A DNA stretch of 64,000 bases. Source: an uncultured Peptococcaceae bacterium (GTDB lineage Bacteria > Bacillota > Peptococcia > Peptococcales > Peptococcaceae). The DNA is taken from positions 62,001 to 126,000 of the forward strand of contig CAMYDW010000002.1 in NCBI GenBank assembly GCA_947254645.1. The letters are read 5' to 3'. Numbering within the stretch: the first letter of the stretch is position 1; the number at the start of each line of letters is the position of its first letter. Position numbers and translations under genes: made by a program. Shown here piece after piece: positions 25,756-34,884 of this stretch. Under the pieces are notes generated by a model. That model was not told the origin of the DNA. It was given only the letters and a program-made list of their open reading frames with translations, and did no database searches.

Positions 25756-26088
25756 ATGAAATATTTACAACAAAATGAGGACTTTGAAACCATGCTTGCA
25801 ACGTACCCTGTGCTGATTGTCAATTATGGTGTGGAAACCTGTGGCACCTGTCATGCCTTGGCTCACCGTGTCGATGCATGGCTGGAAAAGCACCCTAAGG
25901 CGCAAGGGGTCTATGTGGATATTGCTGCCCATCCAGCCATTGGGGCACAACGGCAGATTTTATCGGCGCCAACGGTGCAGGTTTATTTGAATGGCACCTG
26001 CGTCATCGAAAAGGCAGGCTATTTCAGCATGGACGAGGTGTTGGCCAAAACGGCACACCTCATGGCCTTGGCCTTTGAGGAAGGCTGA
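25756..26088 (+). CDS. Thioredoxin-family protein
   Basis: The 110-residue protein has the thioredoxin fold with active site ETCGTCHAL (CGTC) near residues 32-36 and the cis-Pro loop SAPTVQVY near 75. The CGTC pair differs from the classical CGPC, which often means a different redox potential. AAAAGGAG precedes the ATG. It has no signal peptide, so it works in the cytoplasm. Confidence 0.9.
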   Translation: MKYLQQNEDFETMLATYPVLIVNYGVETCGTCHALAHRVDAWLEKHPKAQGVYVDIAAHPAIGAQRQILSAPTVQVYLNGTCVIEKAGYFSMDEVLAKTAHLMALAFEEG

Positions 26089-26112
26089 TTTTGATTGACG
26101 CATGGGAAGGGG

Positions 26113-26155
26113 CGTGTTATGATAATGATATCAAAATGATATCAAACAAAGGAGT
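26113..26155 (+). promoter_or_regulatory. Tandem TGATATCA palindromes upstream of the SPFH operon
   Basis: TGATATCA occurs at 26126-26133 and 26137-26144, and the longer unit AATGATATCAAA repeats with an 11-bp period. This is the usual spacing for two ribbon-helix-helix dimers side by side. The operon ends with an RHH-like gene, so autoregulation is likely. Confidence 0.55.
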
Positions 26156-26163
26156 GAACGAAG

Positions 26164-27072
26164 ATGGAAAAACAATTTCAGTCGACTATTACTGAAATAG
26201 AGATGAAGGCATTGAACGGATTCTTGATGCTTTTGGTAGAAGGGATATTGATTATTGGGGGCTTGTTCTGTGGCTTGTCAGGAATTGGCAATACCAAAGT
26301 GCTACTGATTATTCTTGGGGTATTGCTCTTGGTGGCAGCAGTAGGGATTTTGCCAGGCTTTGCCATTATCAAGCCAAATGAAGCACGCGTATTGACCCTG
26401 TTTGGGAAATATGTTGGGACCCTCAAAGGCGAAGGCTTTTATTGGTACAACCCATTTTGCGTGCCAGTGCTTACCAATGGCCGCCGCAAGATGTCTCTCA
26501 AGGCGATGACCTTGGAAAACGGACAACAAAAAATCAATGATGCCCTTGGCAATCCCATTATCATTGGCATTGTCGTGGTATGGCGTGTCAGCAATACTGC
26601 AAAGGCGGCTTTTGATGTGGACAACTATGTGAGCTATCTTTCTACCCAATGTGACTCTGCCCTTCGTAGCATTGTGCGCCAATATCCTTATGATGGCTTC
26701 AACAACGATGCTGAAAAATCCTTACAAGGCTCTAGCCAAGAAGTGGCAGAACGCTTGAAAAACGAAATTCAAGCAAAGGTGCACTTGGCAGGCTTGGAAA
26801 TCATCGAGGCTCGTATCACCCACTTGGCCTATGCACCCGAAATCGCTTCTGCGATGTTGCAACGTCAACAAGCAGCTGCTATCATTGATGCCAGAGCCAT
26901 GATTGTCGATGGGGCAGTGGGCATGGTGGACATGGCACTCAAGGAAATTGAAAAGAGTGACATCCTCGACTTAGACGATGAACGCAAGGCGGCAATGATT
27001 AGCAATCTCCTGGTGGTGCTTTGTGCCAACCACGATCCACAACCAGTGGTCAATAGCGGCAGCTTGTATTAA
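26164..27072 (+). CDS. SPFH (band-7/stomatin-like) membrane protein
   Basis: The 302-residue product has two N-terminal hydrophobic segments (about residues 17-40 and 46-65). An SPFH domain follows (PNEARVLTLFGKYVGTLKGEG...), then a helical region and a C-terminal tail. Such proteins form oligomeric scaffolds in membrane microdomains. AAAGGAG lies upstream. It heads an operon with a DUF1648 membrane protein and an RHH-like protein, a combination seen in other Firmicutes. Confidence 0.9.
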   Translation: MEKQFQSTITEIEMKALNGFLMLLVEGILIIGGLFCGLSGIGNTKVLLIILGVLLLVAAVGILPGFAIIKPNEARVLTLFGKYVGTLKGEGFYWYNPFCVPVLTNGRRKMSLKAMTLENGQQKINDALGNPIIIGIVVVWRVSNTAKAAFDVDNYVSYLSTQCDSALRSIVRQYPYDGFNNDAEKSLQGSSQEVAERLKNEIQAKVHLAGLEIIEARITHLAYAPEIASAMLQRQQAAAIIDARAMIVDGAVGMVDMALKEIEKSDILDLDDERKAAMISNLLVVLCANHDPQPVVNSGSLY

Positions 27073-27084
27073 GGAGGATGCCTG

Positions 27085-27645
27085 ATGGCAAAGAAATTAT
27101 TTCCTCTTGGCAAGGTAGGCTACAAGAACACAAAACAAGCCAAGGACGATGAAGTGCTTCAAGAGCTGCAAGAGGCGTGGCCAAGTCGCTTAGAGTTTAG
27201 TCCGTTGGAGATTATTTTAAATGCCATAGCCGTTCTTTTCATGCTAGGGACCGTTATTTGGGCATTGGCGTCTTATTCGTCCTTGTCAGCAGAAATCCCA
27301 ATGCATTATGATATTCATGGACAGGTGGACGATTATGGTAGCAAAACAAACATTTTTATACTGCTTGCCTTTGATGTGTTGTGCGTGGCAGGGATGGCGG
27401 CATGCAGTATCTTCCCACGCACCTTTAATATCCCTGTGATGTTTTTGAAAAAGCGTACCATTGATGAAATCTTACATGCCACACGTCTTTATCTTGGCGT
27501 GACCAATATGGGCACAGCGATGATTTTCTTTTATCTCACTGCTTGTATCATTATGGGGTGGCAGCTTTCCACAGGAATTATGATGGGCTTATTGGCGCTG
27601 ATTTTATTGCCAATGGTGCCCTACTTTATCTATCTCTCAAGATAA
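27085..27645 (+). CDS. DUF1648-type membrane protein
   Basis: The 186-residue protein has a cytoplasmic N-terminus and four hydrophobic segments starting near residues 48, 90, 140 and 162. The DUF1648 hallmark [15 protein letters not shown] lies after the first. Function is unknown in this context; in other bacteria DUF1648 proteins include immunity-type membrane proteins (SdpI-like). It lies 12 nt after the SPFH gene. Confidence 0.82.
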   Translation: MAKKLFPLGKVGYKNTKQAKDDEVLQELQEAWPSRLEFSPLEIILNAIAVLFMLGTVIWALASYSSLSAEIPMHYDIHGQVDDYGSKTNIFILLAFDVLCVAGMAACSIFPRTFNIPVMFLKKRTIDEILHATRLYLGVTNMGTAMIFFYLTACIIMGWQLSTGIMMGLLALILLPMVPYFIYLSR

Positions 27646-27665
27646 TACAAAAAAAGGAGGCTATG

Positions 27666-27842
27666 ATGGCGGAGTCGAAAACCAAATCCAGAAAACAAAT
27701 CGTACTGCGCCTCTCTCCAGAGTTATATGAGGCACTGAATAAGTGGGCAGACGATGAGTTTCGTTCAGTCAATGGACAAATTGAATATCTTCTCACAGAT
27801 GCCTTGCGAAAAGCAGGACGCAGCAAAGAGGACGACAAATAA
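27666..27842 (+). CDS. Arc-type ribbon-helix-helix DNA-binding protein
   Basis: The 58-residue protein reads [20 protein letters not shown] followed by a second helix ending [10 protein letters not shown], the Arc/MetJ-like RHH layout. The ATG at 27663 is only 2 nt from AAAGGAGG, so the next ATG at 27666 is preferred. It is the last gene of the SPFH operon and probably represses it from the tandem palindromes at 26126-26144. No toxin gene is next to it. Confidence 0.82.
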   Translation: MAESKTKSRKQIVLRLSPELYEALNKWADDEFRSVNGQIEYLLTDALRKAGRSKEDDK

Positions 27843-27872
27843 AAAGCAGATGCCTAAGGCATCTGCTTTTTT
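27841..27872 (+). terminator. Terminator of the SPFH operon
   Basis: AAAAGCAGATGCC pairs with GGCATCTGCTTTT, followed by T residues. Confidence 0.88.
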
Positions 27873-27944
27873 GTGGCTCTTTTACAAAGAAAAAGTACAA
27901 AAGAATATGATACGCTTATTTCGTTATAAATGACGCCTCAACCA

Positions 27945-27973
27945 TTGACATAAGATGATTTAATGATTATAAT
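27945..27973 (+). promoter_or_regulatory. Near-consensus sigma-70/SigA promoter
   Basis: TTGACA at 27945-27950 and TATAAT at 27968-27973 are separated by exactly 17 nt. It drives the small membrane protein gene at 28010. Confidence 0.85.
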
Positions 27974-28009
27974 AAAATAAAAGAATAAACAACTGGAAGG
28001 ATGAGAAAG

Positions 28010-28195
28010 ATGCTAAAGGACAATATTTTCATTGAATTTATTATCTCTATCTTATTAATCGTTGGTTCTATTGTTATTATAGACAACAGTATGGTGGTCT
28101 TATGTGTAATCGTCGGGATTTCTCTTTTCTTTCTGATTCGAATCCTGTATACACTAAAGGATATTTTAGATTTGCTTAGAAAGCAACGAAGATAG
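28010..28195 (+). CDS. Small two-helix membrane protein
   Basis: The 61-residue product has two hydrophobic stretches (about residues 7-24 and 27-43) and a basic C-terminus. An ATG at 28001 abuts GGAAGG, so the ATG at 28010, 9 nt away, is the better start. No family is recognised. A consensus promoter lies 37 nt upstream of the start, implying strong expression. Confidence 0.7.
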   Translation: MLKDNIFIEFIISILLIVGSIVIIDNSMVVLCVIVGISLFFLIRILYTLKDILDLLRKQRR

Positions 28196-28233
28196 CCCCC
28201 GGCACTGAGGGCCTTGGCCTTTGGTGTTTATAT

Positions 28234-28277
28234 AAAAAAAGAAGGTATCGCATACTGCGCGATACCTTCTTTTTTTA
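28234..28277. terminator. Bidirectional terminator
   Basis: AAGAAGGTATCGC pairs with GCGATACCTTCTT, with A- and T-runs outside, between convergent genes. Confidence 0.88.
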
Positions 28278-28290
28278 TATAACGATGATA

Positions 28291-28488
28291 TTATTCCTTG
28301 TCCTTCAAGCCATCAATGGTGCCTTCGACAACATCTTTGGCATCTTCAATACCATCCTTAATTTTAGCCTTGAGATTTTCAACTTTTCCTTCAGATTCTA
28401 ATTTTTTGTCATCTAAGAGCTTGCCAGCGTTTTCTTTGATAAAGCCTTCTGCTTGGTCAAGCTTGTTGTTTAATTTTTCGTCTGTCAT
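28291..28488 (-). CDS. CsbD-family stress protein
   Basis: The 65-residue, highly charged helical product (NNKLDQAEGFIKENAGKLL, then a second similar repeat) fits the CsbD family, small cytoplasmic proteins induced by general stress. GAAGGAAAA lies upstream of the ATG at 28488. The GlsB/YeaQ-like membrane protein gene lies just upstream on the same strand, so both may be one stress unit. Confidence 0.88.
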   Translation of the reverse strand: MTDEKLNNKLDQAEGFIKENAGKLLDDKKLESEGKVENLKAKIKDGIEDAKDVVEGTIDGLKDKE

Positions 28489-28516
28489 ACATTTTCCTTC
28501 TTTCTACAAAAAACGA

Positions 28517-28756
28517 TTATTTTCTTTTACCAAAGATAAATGAAACCACTATGACGACAATAACTGCCCCGAGAATAGATGGAACGAGCGCCATGCCTGC
28601 AAGGGTAGGACCCCAATAGCCGAATAAGGATTGCCCGACGGAAGAACCAATCAACCCAGCAAGAATATTTGCAATCCAACCCATGGATTCACCTTTACTT
28701 GTAATAGCACCTGCAATAGCACCAATAATAGCACCTACGATTAATGACCAAATCAT
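28517..28756 (-). CDS. GlsB/YeaQ/YmgE-family membrane protein
   Basis: The 79-residue product has three hydrophobic, Gly-rich segments (IVGAIIGAIAGAI; NILAGLIGSSVGQSLFG; LGAVIVVIVVSFIFG), as in transglycosylase-associated/GlsB small membrane proteins linked to stress. GGAG lies upstream. It precedes csbD by 28 nt. Confidence 0.88.
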   Translation of the reverse strand: MIWSLIVGAIIGAIAGAITSKGESMGWIANILAGLIGSSVGQSLFGYWGPTLAGMALVPSILGAVIVVIVVSFIFGKRK

Positions 28757-29059
28757 TTTTTTACAGCTCCTTTTTTTAATAGCTTCTGAAAGTCAATATT
28801 TATAAAATATAAAAGCTCGTTCATTTCTTTTAAAACAGTTCATTGTGCAATGGCCATTTTGCAATGAATATTTGTTGCTTGTATTATGTTTATAAACACC
28901 AGTGAAAAAAAATAAACATCATTGTTCAATAAATTTCCAAAAATAATAGAGGGAAAGCGCTGTAACAGGCGCTGTTGACACGAAAAAATAATAAAAAAAT
29001 AAAGCGGCCTATTCAGGTCGCTTTATTTACACAGTATAAAAAATCACACGGGTGATTTT
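28757..29059. other. AT-rich intergenic region with stacked hairpins
   Basis: No gene is seen. AAATAAAGCG pairs with CGCTTTATTT near 28998-29029, and the SNF2 gene terminator (AAAAATCAC/GTGATTTTT) covers about 29039-29062. The rest is the promoter region of the small stress genes. Confidence 0.65.
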
Positions 29060-29062
29060 TTA
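29039..29062 (-). terminator. Terminator of the SNF2 gene
   Basis: On the minus strand AAAATCACCC is followed by GTGTGATTTTTT, a short stem plus T-run overlapping the stop codon. Confidence 0.7.
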
Positions 29063-32000
29063 ATCTTCTATGGTATAAGGGGTACGTGTTGGACGTGCCC
29101 CTGGCAAGGGCGAAAAGCCACCGTAGTCAAGGGCAAAGAGGTTTTCTAAGTCGTCCATGGTGAGCTTGGAAATCACATTTTCTTCCGAGGTAATGACAGC
29201 GTCGGAAAGCTGCTGCTTCTTTTCCTTGAGCTTGAGGATTTTTTCCTCGATAGTGTCCTTGACAATCAGACGAATGACATTGACGCTTTTCTTTTGCCCA
29301 ATGCGGTGGGTACGGTCGGTGGCTTGGTTTTCCACGCTTTGGTTCCACCATGGGTCAAAGTGAATCACGGTGTCGGCGCTGGTGAGATTGAGGCCAACGC
29401 CCCCTGCTTTGAGGGAAATCAGGAACACAGGAATTTTTTCGTCATTGAATTGGTTGACCAAGGTCATGCGGTCCTTGCTCTTGGTTTGCCCAGTGAGCAT
29501 GAGGTACGGAATGCCACGCTTTTCCAGCTCTGGGGCGATGAGATGAAGCACCGAGGTGAATTGGCTAAAGACAAGCATTTGGCTGCCAGCGGCGATACGG
29601 TCTTCAATCACCGACAGACACAGGCTAAGCTTGGCAGAAGGCTTATCAAAGCCAGAAAGAAAGAGGGATGGTGAGCAGCACACCTGACGCAGACGCATCA
29701 GCAGGGTGAGCACACGAATGCGTGCTTGTCCCACAGGCCCATCGGCAATTTCTTCGATAAAGGCCTTGTGGCTCAAGGCCAGCTGGGTGTGGTAGATGTG
29801 CTTTTCTTCTTCGCTAAGGTTGGCATACAGCACGGTATCAATTTTATCTGGCAGCTCTGTTAGGACATCGGTTTTCACACGACGCAAAATGAAAGGCGCA
29901 ATCTGTGCTTTGAGCTGCTCTAAGCGTGCGGTGTCCTCATAGCGGGTGATAGGTACCTCATAGGTATTGCGAAACTCTCGCCAGCTGTGCAAATACCCAG
30001 GCATACAGAAATCCATGATGCTCCAAAGGTCGGCGAGGGAGTTTTCAATCGGGGTCCCTGTCAAGGAAAAATGATGGCGGCCATGGAGATTCTTGAGGCT
30101 CTTGGTATTTTGGGTGTAGCTGTTTTTGATATATTGTCCTTCGTCAGAGATGATATTGTCGAAGGTGTATTGATCATACAAGGCGCTGTCTCGGCGCAAG
30201 GTGGCATAAGAGGTGAGTAAGATTATGCCTTCTGGAATATCTGTGAGGAGGGCCGCACGCTCTTTTTTGGTGCCACTGACAATGGCAAACTTTAAGCTTG
30301 GGGCAAATTGCACCAATTCTGATTCCCAGTTGTACAGCAAGGACGTTGGCATGACGATGATGGAGCGTGCCTTGGGATTTTCCTCGTGCTGATGCAGGAG
30401 GTAGGCAATGGTTTGTAAGGTTTTCCCCAAGCCCATGTCATCGGCAAGAATGCCCCCAAAGCCCAGCTTGGAAAGATGCACCAGCCATTGATAGCCTGTC
30501 AGCTGATAGCTGCGCAAGGTGGCATGAAGACCCTTTGGCAATGGATATTTTGGCAAATCGCCTTCATTGCGAATGGTTTGTAATAAAGCATCAAAGGCTT
30601 CTCGGCGGTTGAAGGTGATGGCCGTATCTAAGCCATCGAAGGTGTCTAGGGTGATGGCACGATAAAGGGGCAATTCAAAGGTGTCGCTGTCGTCAAAGTC
30701 CTTGAGGGAAATGGCGCAATCATGCAAGAGGGCATCGATGGCATGGACATCTGGATGCAAAATATCAATATAGGTATCATCGGTCAGACGCACAAATTTT
30801 TTGCCTGCCCGATAAGCCTTGAGCACATTGATGAGGACCTCCTTGTCATAGAGGGTTTCATCAAACTTCACCTCGAGCATGCCCTTGGTGACGGTGGCAT
30901 CCATGTGCGGCATCTGTGGGGTGCGTGGACGAATGCGTGTTAAGGTCGCTTCAATATCAATATCGGCAAGGGGCATCAATGCAGGGAGGCCCTCGTGTAG
31001 GAACTCATAAATGGCATCCTCCCCAACCAAGAGCCATTCGTCCTCGTTGACAGAAAAGCGATATTGCACGAGCTGGGCCGCAAAGTGATTTTCCTGGTCA
31101 ATATCACGCAATAGCTGTGCTGGAAGCTCCTCCTCCGCCAAAGGATTGAAGGCGGTAGGGCCATAGTGAAAATACAGACGCCCACGAATGGTATTTTTTT
31201 GTGGATAATCTAAAATTAAGTGAATGCGCAAGGCAGGAGGCGCCAATCGTGCCTCTAAGCCTGCTTCCATTTCAAGCTTGACGTGAGGGCTGATGAGGGG
31301 CACCACTGTGCTCAAAAAGGCTGTCAATTGCTCGCTGTTGAGCACCAAGGCACTGCTTGGCGACTTGATGGCATCCAAAAGGGGCACCACATGCTGTTGG
31401 TAGCCATCGTTTGGCTTAATGATGCAGTGCTCATTGTAAAGATAGGTGATTTGGTTGTTGTGGTAGATATTGTAGTTGGACATACTCAGCCCCAATAGGT
31501 ATTCTTCGCTGGAGCGTGTGATGATTTGCACTGTGGTATCTGGGGTACTAGAGAGCATGCGCAAGGGCGCTGTGCTGCCATCAGACTGATGGGTCAATAT
31601 TTCGCCACTATGGGTGGACACATAGGTGAATAGCTGGTCAAATTGGCTGTGGGTCAAATGGAGATAGCGGCCAATCTTTGGCAGCCCATCCATGAAGGAG
31701 CCACGGCCATAGTTCATCCATTCAAAGGCGTTGTCAATCAAATCCAGATAGAATTGGCTGGCATTGTCGAAGTTGGCACGGGTGTGGCAAAAGGTGAGCT
31801 GCTTGCCATAAGACACCGTGTCGCCCTTTAAGAGATGGGCATAAAAAGTCGAAATGCTCTTGATGACATAGAACTTTTTAGAGGTGCCCACATGAAATTC
31901 CAAGCTAAAGTAGCGGCTATAGGGGTCAAAATCGAGGGTAGGAATCAGCTGTATCGATTCATTCGCCGTGCCATCGCCACTAGGGGAAAAAATCTTGTTG

Positions 32001-32368
32001 TTGCGATAGTGGGCGAGGAGGTCATTGATAGCACGCTGGTCGGTTTTGTTTTGGGTTGGCACCAAGATGTCTGAAAGGGCACGCACCAAGGCCACCAGAT
32101 GCTTGCACAGCTGGTCGTTGTTGTGGCTTTCAGAGCAGGTACAATTAAAGCTCAACAGATGGTCATCACGCATGACCAAAAAAGGCTTGTCCCCCCCTAC
32201 TTGGGCATCGGCAATAATGGTGGATGCATAGGGGAGGGTGCTGTTTAAATCGTAGTCAACAGAATTGATTTTTATATTTTTGACGCCACCCTGTTGATAA
32301 AAGGCAAGCCCATGGGAAATGGTTGCTTTATCATTGGTGTACTTATATATTAAATCGCGGATGGACAT
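29060..32368 (-). CDS. SNF2-family helicase with SWIM zinc finger
   Basis: The 1102-residue protein starts with a SWIM zinc finger (CTCSES...CKHL, about residues 79-94). It ends with a complete SNF2 motor: Walker A DDMGLGKT near 643, motif II DEGQ near 742 and QATDRTHRIGQ near 1015. It should be a dsDNA translocase acting on nucleoprotein or RNA polymerase complexes. The usual DEAH/DEGH is DEGQ here. The frame is open to 32398, but the ATG at 32368 has AGGAG 7 nt upstream. It is a single-gene unit, divergent from walJ. Confidence 0.95.
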   Translation of the reverse strand: MSIRDLIYKYTNDKATISHGLAFYQQGGVKNIKINSVDYDLNSTLPYASTIIADAQVGGDKPFLVMRDDHLLSFNCTCSESHNNDQLCKHLVALVRALSDILVPTQNKTDQRAINDLLAHYRNNKIFSPSGDGTANESIQLIPTLDFDPYSRYFSLEFHVGTSKKFYVIKSISTFYAHLLKGDTVSYGKQLTFCHTRANFDNASQFYLDLIDNAFEWMNYGRGSFMDGLPKIGRYLHLTHSQFDQLFTYVSTHSGEILTHQSDGSTAPLRMLSSTPDTTVQIITRSSEEYLLGLSMSNYNIYHNNQITYLYNEHCIIKPNDGYQQHVVPLLDAIKSPSSALVLNSEQLTAFLSTVVPLISPHVKLEMEAGLEARLAPPALRIHLILDYPQKNTIRGRLYFHYGPTAFNPLAEEELPAQLLRDIDQENHFAAQLVQYRFSVNEDEWLLVGEDAIYEFLHEGLPALMPLADIDIEATLTRIRPRTPQMPHMDATVTKGMLEVKFDETLYDKEVLINVLKAYRAGKKFVRLTDDTYIDILHPDVHAIDALLHDCAISLKDFDDSDTFELPLYRAITLDTFDGLDTAITFNRREAFDALLQTIRNEGDLPKYPLPKGLHATLRSYQLTGYQWLVHLSKLGFGGILADDMGLGKTLQTIAYLLHQHEENPKARSIIVMPTSLLYNWESELVQFAPSLKFAIVSGTKKERAALLTDIPEGIILLTSYATLRRDSALYDQYTFDNIISDEGQYIKNSYTQNTKSLKNLHGRHHFSLTGTPIENSLADLWSIMDFCMPGYLHSWREFRNTYEVPITRYEDTARLEQLKAQIAPFILRRVKTDVLTELPDKIDTVLYANLSEEEKHIYHTQLALSHKAFIEEIADGPVGQARIRVLTLLMRLRQVCCSPSLFLSGFDKPSAKLSLCLSVIEDRIAAGSQMLVFSQFTSVLHLIAPELEKRGIPYLMLTGQTKSKDRMTLVNQFNDEKIPVFLISLKAGGVGLNLTSADTVIHFDPWWNQSVENQATDRTHRIGQKKSVNVIRLIVKDTIEEKILKLKEKKQQLSDAVITSEENVISKLTMDDLENLFALDYGGFSPLPGARPTRTPYTIED

Positions 32369-32577
32369 CGACTCACTCCTTATTTTTAAGCATTCCATTA
32401 TTATAGCATAAAATTTTCTAAAGCGTAGATATTATTATTCGTATCTTTTTATTTGTGCAATCAAAGGGGGTTGGTTGTTTAATCTGACCTATGGTGTTAT
32501 AATTATTAGTTGTAAATTCTTCACAAAATCTTAATAAATCGTCACAAAAATCACATCATTTAGAGAAAAAAATTAGG

Positions 32578-32583
32578 TATAAT
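32578..32583 (+). promoter_or_regulatory. -10 element of walJ promoter
   Basis: TATAAT lies 31 nt before the walJ start. The -35 region is weak (CATTTAGAG) in an AT-rich stretch. Confidence 0.55.
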
Positions 32584-32613
32584 GAAACGTATTAGAGAAG
32601 AGGAGGCGCCCGT

Positions 32614-33396
32614 GTGCAATTTATCTCGTTGGCAAGTGGCAGCAAAGGCAATTGCTCTTATATTGCCAGTGATGCTGGCGCATTTTTAATTGATTGTGGC
32701 ATTAGTTTAAAACGCATCGAGCAAGCGTTGGCAGGAAACGAGTATGGCGCAAGCAAGCTGCAAGGGGTGTTTCTCACCCACGAGCATCGTGACCATATTG
32801 CAGGGCTTGGTCCATTGTTGCGCCGTTATGGCGTGCCGTGCTATGGCACCGAAGGAACCTTGGCGGCTTTAAATGAAAAAAACATTGGCAAAGTATCGCC
32901 TAGCCTTTTCCGTCCCTTGGACAGCGCAGGGGTGACCTTGGCTGATTTTGACATTTCATGGAGCCCTATTAGCCACGATGCCAGTGACCCAGTGAGCTAT
33001 CAGATTCATTGGCAGAACAAAAAAATTGGCATGTGCACCGATGTGGGTACCTTGAGTGATGACAATTTAGAATCCCTTGTTGAAAGCGACATCCTTCTTC
33101 TCGAAGCAAACCACGATAAAGAAATGTTGTTACAAGGGCCGTACCCAGAGATGCTCAAGCGTCGTATTGCTGGAAGCTATGGCCACTTATCCAATGATGA
33201 TTGCGCAAGAGCCTTGGAGCAAATCATTGGCCCCAAGACCAAGCATGTGGTTTTGGCACATTTGAGCGACAAAAACAATCGTCCGCAACGTGCCTTTGAT
33301 ACCATTCGCAATCATTTGCAAAAAAATCGCACCAAAGGCGGCTCTTTACGATTGTGGGTAGCCCAACAGCATGAACCACTCATGTTGTCAATTTAA
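32614..33396 (+). CDS. walJ: WalJ/YycJ metallo-beta-lactamase-fold hydrolase
   Basis: The 260-residue protein has the MBL-fold zinc motif THEHRDH near residue 52 and later His/Asp ligands (SHDASD, AHLSDKN). WalJ-type proteins are nuclease-like hydrolases that link cell division and replication. Translation starts at GTG 32614, with GGAGG 7 nt upstream. htrA follows 21 nt later, the order found at the end of walRKHIJ operons, but walR, walK, walH and walI are not here. Confidence 0.92.
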   Translation: MQFISLASGSKGNCSYIASDAGAFLIDCGISLKRIEQALAGNEYGASKLQGVFLTHEHRDHIAGLGPLLRRYGVPCYGTEGTLAALNEKNIGKVSPSLFRPLDSAGVTLADFDISWSPISHDASDPVSYQIHWQNKKIGMCTDVGTLSDDNLESLVESDILLLEANHDKEMLLQGPYPEMLKRRIAGSYGHLSNDDCARALEQIIGPKTKHVVLAHLSDKNNRPQRAFDTIRNHLQKNRTKGGSLRLWVAQQHEPLMLSI

Positions 33397-33416
33397 ATTG
33401 AAGGAGTGACGGTAAC

Positions 33417-34769
33417 ATGGAAAATAACGAATTTGAACATCAGACAGAGGACTTCAATACAGAACCAAAACCTTCCACTACAGCACAGGAACACCATCCC
33501 CAAGAGGATTTCCACGACACAAATGTCGTGGACAATACCATGACCATGCCAAAGGTCGATGTGGAGGCCCCTTCCCCATCAACGGTTCCTCCTGTTGAAG
33601 CGGCAGGACATTATATGCCAACCCCAGCGCCAGTGGTGATTGCTGGCAAAACAAAGGTCAAGAAAAAGCGTCGCTTTACAAAATTTGTGGCGATGCTATT
33701 ATTGACGGCCCTTGTGGGCGGCGCCGCTGGTGGGGCCGCAGGCTACTATGCAGGTGCGCACAATGGTGGAGCATTGCAGATGGCAAAGACAGAAAAAAAA
33801 GTTGTAGAGCGTGGGAAAGATGGCAATCTCACCATTTCAAGCATTGCCAAGCAAGCAGTGCCAGCAGTAGTGGGTGTTTACAATATTGGCACCAGCCGTG
33901 ACCTCTTTGGCTTTAATAAAGGGGGCGCCGCAGAAGCCCAAGCTTATGGCTCTGGGGTGATTGTGTCCAAAGATGGGACTATTGTCACCAATAATCACGT
34001 GATTAAAAATGCTTCTCGTGTCGTGGTGGTGACCAACGATGGCAAGCAATACGAAGCAGAAATCCTCGGCAAATCCTCAAGCAGCGACCTTGCAGTGCTA
34101 AAAATCAAGGGAAAAGACTTCCCATTTATTGAAATTGGCGACTCCAATGCCATTGAAGTTGGCGACTTGGCAGTGGCCATTGGCAATCCTTTAGGCAGCG
34201 AATTTTCACAAACAGTGACCGATGGGATTATTTCTGGGATTGACCGAAAAATTTCCAGCGACACGGGCAACACCGGCCTGATTCAAACCAATGCTTCCAT
34301 CAACAGCGGAAACAGTGGGGGCGCCCTTCTTAATGGACAAGGTCAGTTAATCGGGATTAACACCTTGAAAATCCAAGCAAATGGCGTCGAAGGCATGGGC
34401 TTTGCGATTCCAAGCAAGGCCGTCCTAGAATTTGTCAACGATGTGAAAAACAACGGCGGCAAGTCCTCCACCCAAAAAGCGTGGCTCGGCATTCGTGGCT
34501 ACAATCTCAACGAAGCCTTGGCTGAAAAGCTAGAAATCGAACAGACCTCAGGCATCATCATTGCTGAGCTGACAGAAAATGGCCCAGCCGCTAAGGCAGG
34601 TCTCCAAGTGGGGGATGTGATTGTGGCAGTTGATGATAAAAAAATTGATGACTTCAATATTCTCTCAGAATATTTGACTAAGAAAAAACCAAAGGATACA
34701 ATAAAGCTTGTGATTGTACGCAATAATGAAAAACAAACCGTGGATGTCACCCTTGGTGCCCAGGGCTAA
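33417..34769 (+). CDS. htrA: HtrA-like serine protease
   Basis: The 450-residue protein has a charged cytoplasmic N-terminus, one membrane anchor at about residues 82-105 and a trypsin-like domain. The catalytic residues are His near 193 (NNHVIKN), Asp near 224 (SSDLAVLKI) and Ser near 300 (NSGNSGGALL). One PDZ domain forms the last 95 residues. It degrades misfolded exported proteins at the outer face of the membrane. AAGGAG precedes the ATG. It is cotranscribed with walJ. Confidence 0.95.
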   Translation: MENNEFEHQTEDFNTEPKPSTTAQEHHPQEDFHDTNVVDNTMTMPKVDVEAPSPSTVPPVEAAGHYMPTPAPVVIAGKTKVKKKRRFTKFVAMLLLTALVGGAAGGAAGYYAGAHNGGALQMAKTEKKVVERGKDGNLTISSIAKQAVPAVVGVYNIGTSRDLFGFNKGGAAEAQAYGSGVIVSKDGTIVTNNHVIKNASRVVVVTNDGKQYEAEILGKSSSSDLAVLKIKGKDFPFIEIGDSNAIEVGDLAVAIGNPLGSEFSQTVTDGIISGIDRKISSDTGNTGLIQTNASINSGNSGGALLNGQGQLIGINTLKIQANGVEGMGFAIPSKAVLEFVNDVKNNGGKSSTQKAWLGIRGYNLNEALAEKLEIEQTSGIIIAELTENGPAAKAGLQVGDVIVAVDDKKIDDFNILSEYLTKKKPKDTIKLVIVRNNEKQTVDVTLGAQG

Positions 34770-34802
34770 ATTTTTCAGGAAAGCGTTAACATGGGTTATT
34801 AA

Positions 34803-34839
34803 CAAATAGCATCTATGAATTATTCATAGATGCTATTTG
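34803..34839. repeat. 37-nt perfect palindrome with 1-nt centre
   Basis: The 18-nt arms 34803-34820 and 34822-34839 are exact complements (around AAATAGCATCTATGAAT). It lies 34 nt after the htrA stop and may act as a terminator, though no T-run follows. Confidence 0.8.
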
Positions 34840-34884
34840 AGATGATAATAAAAAATATAGGACACGAAATGAGGAGAGTTATAG

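Noticed and set aside
27666..27842. Antitoxin of a toxin-antitoxin pair
   Set aside because: No toxin gene lies next to it; the SPFH/DUF1648 context fits autoregulation better.
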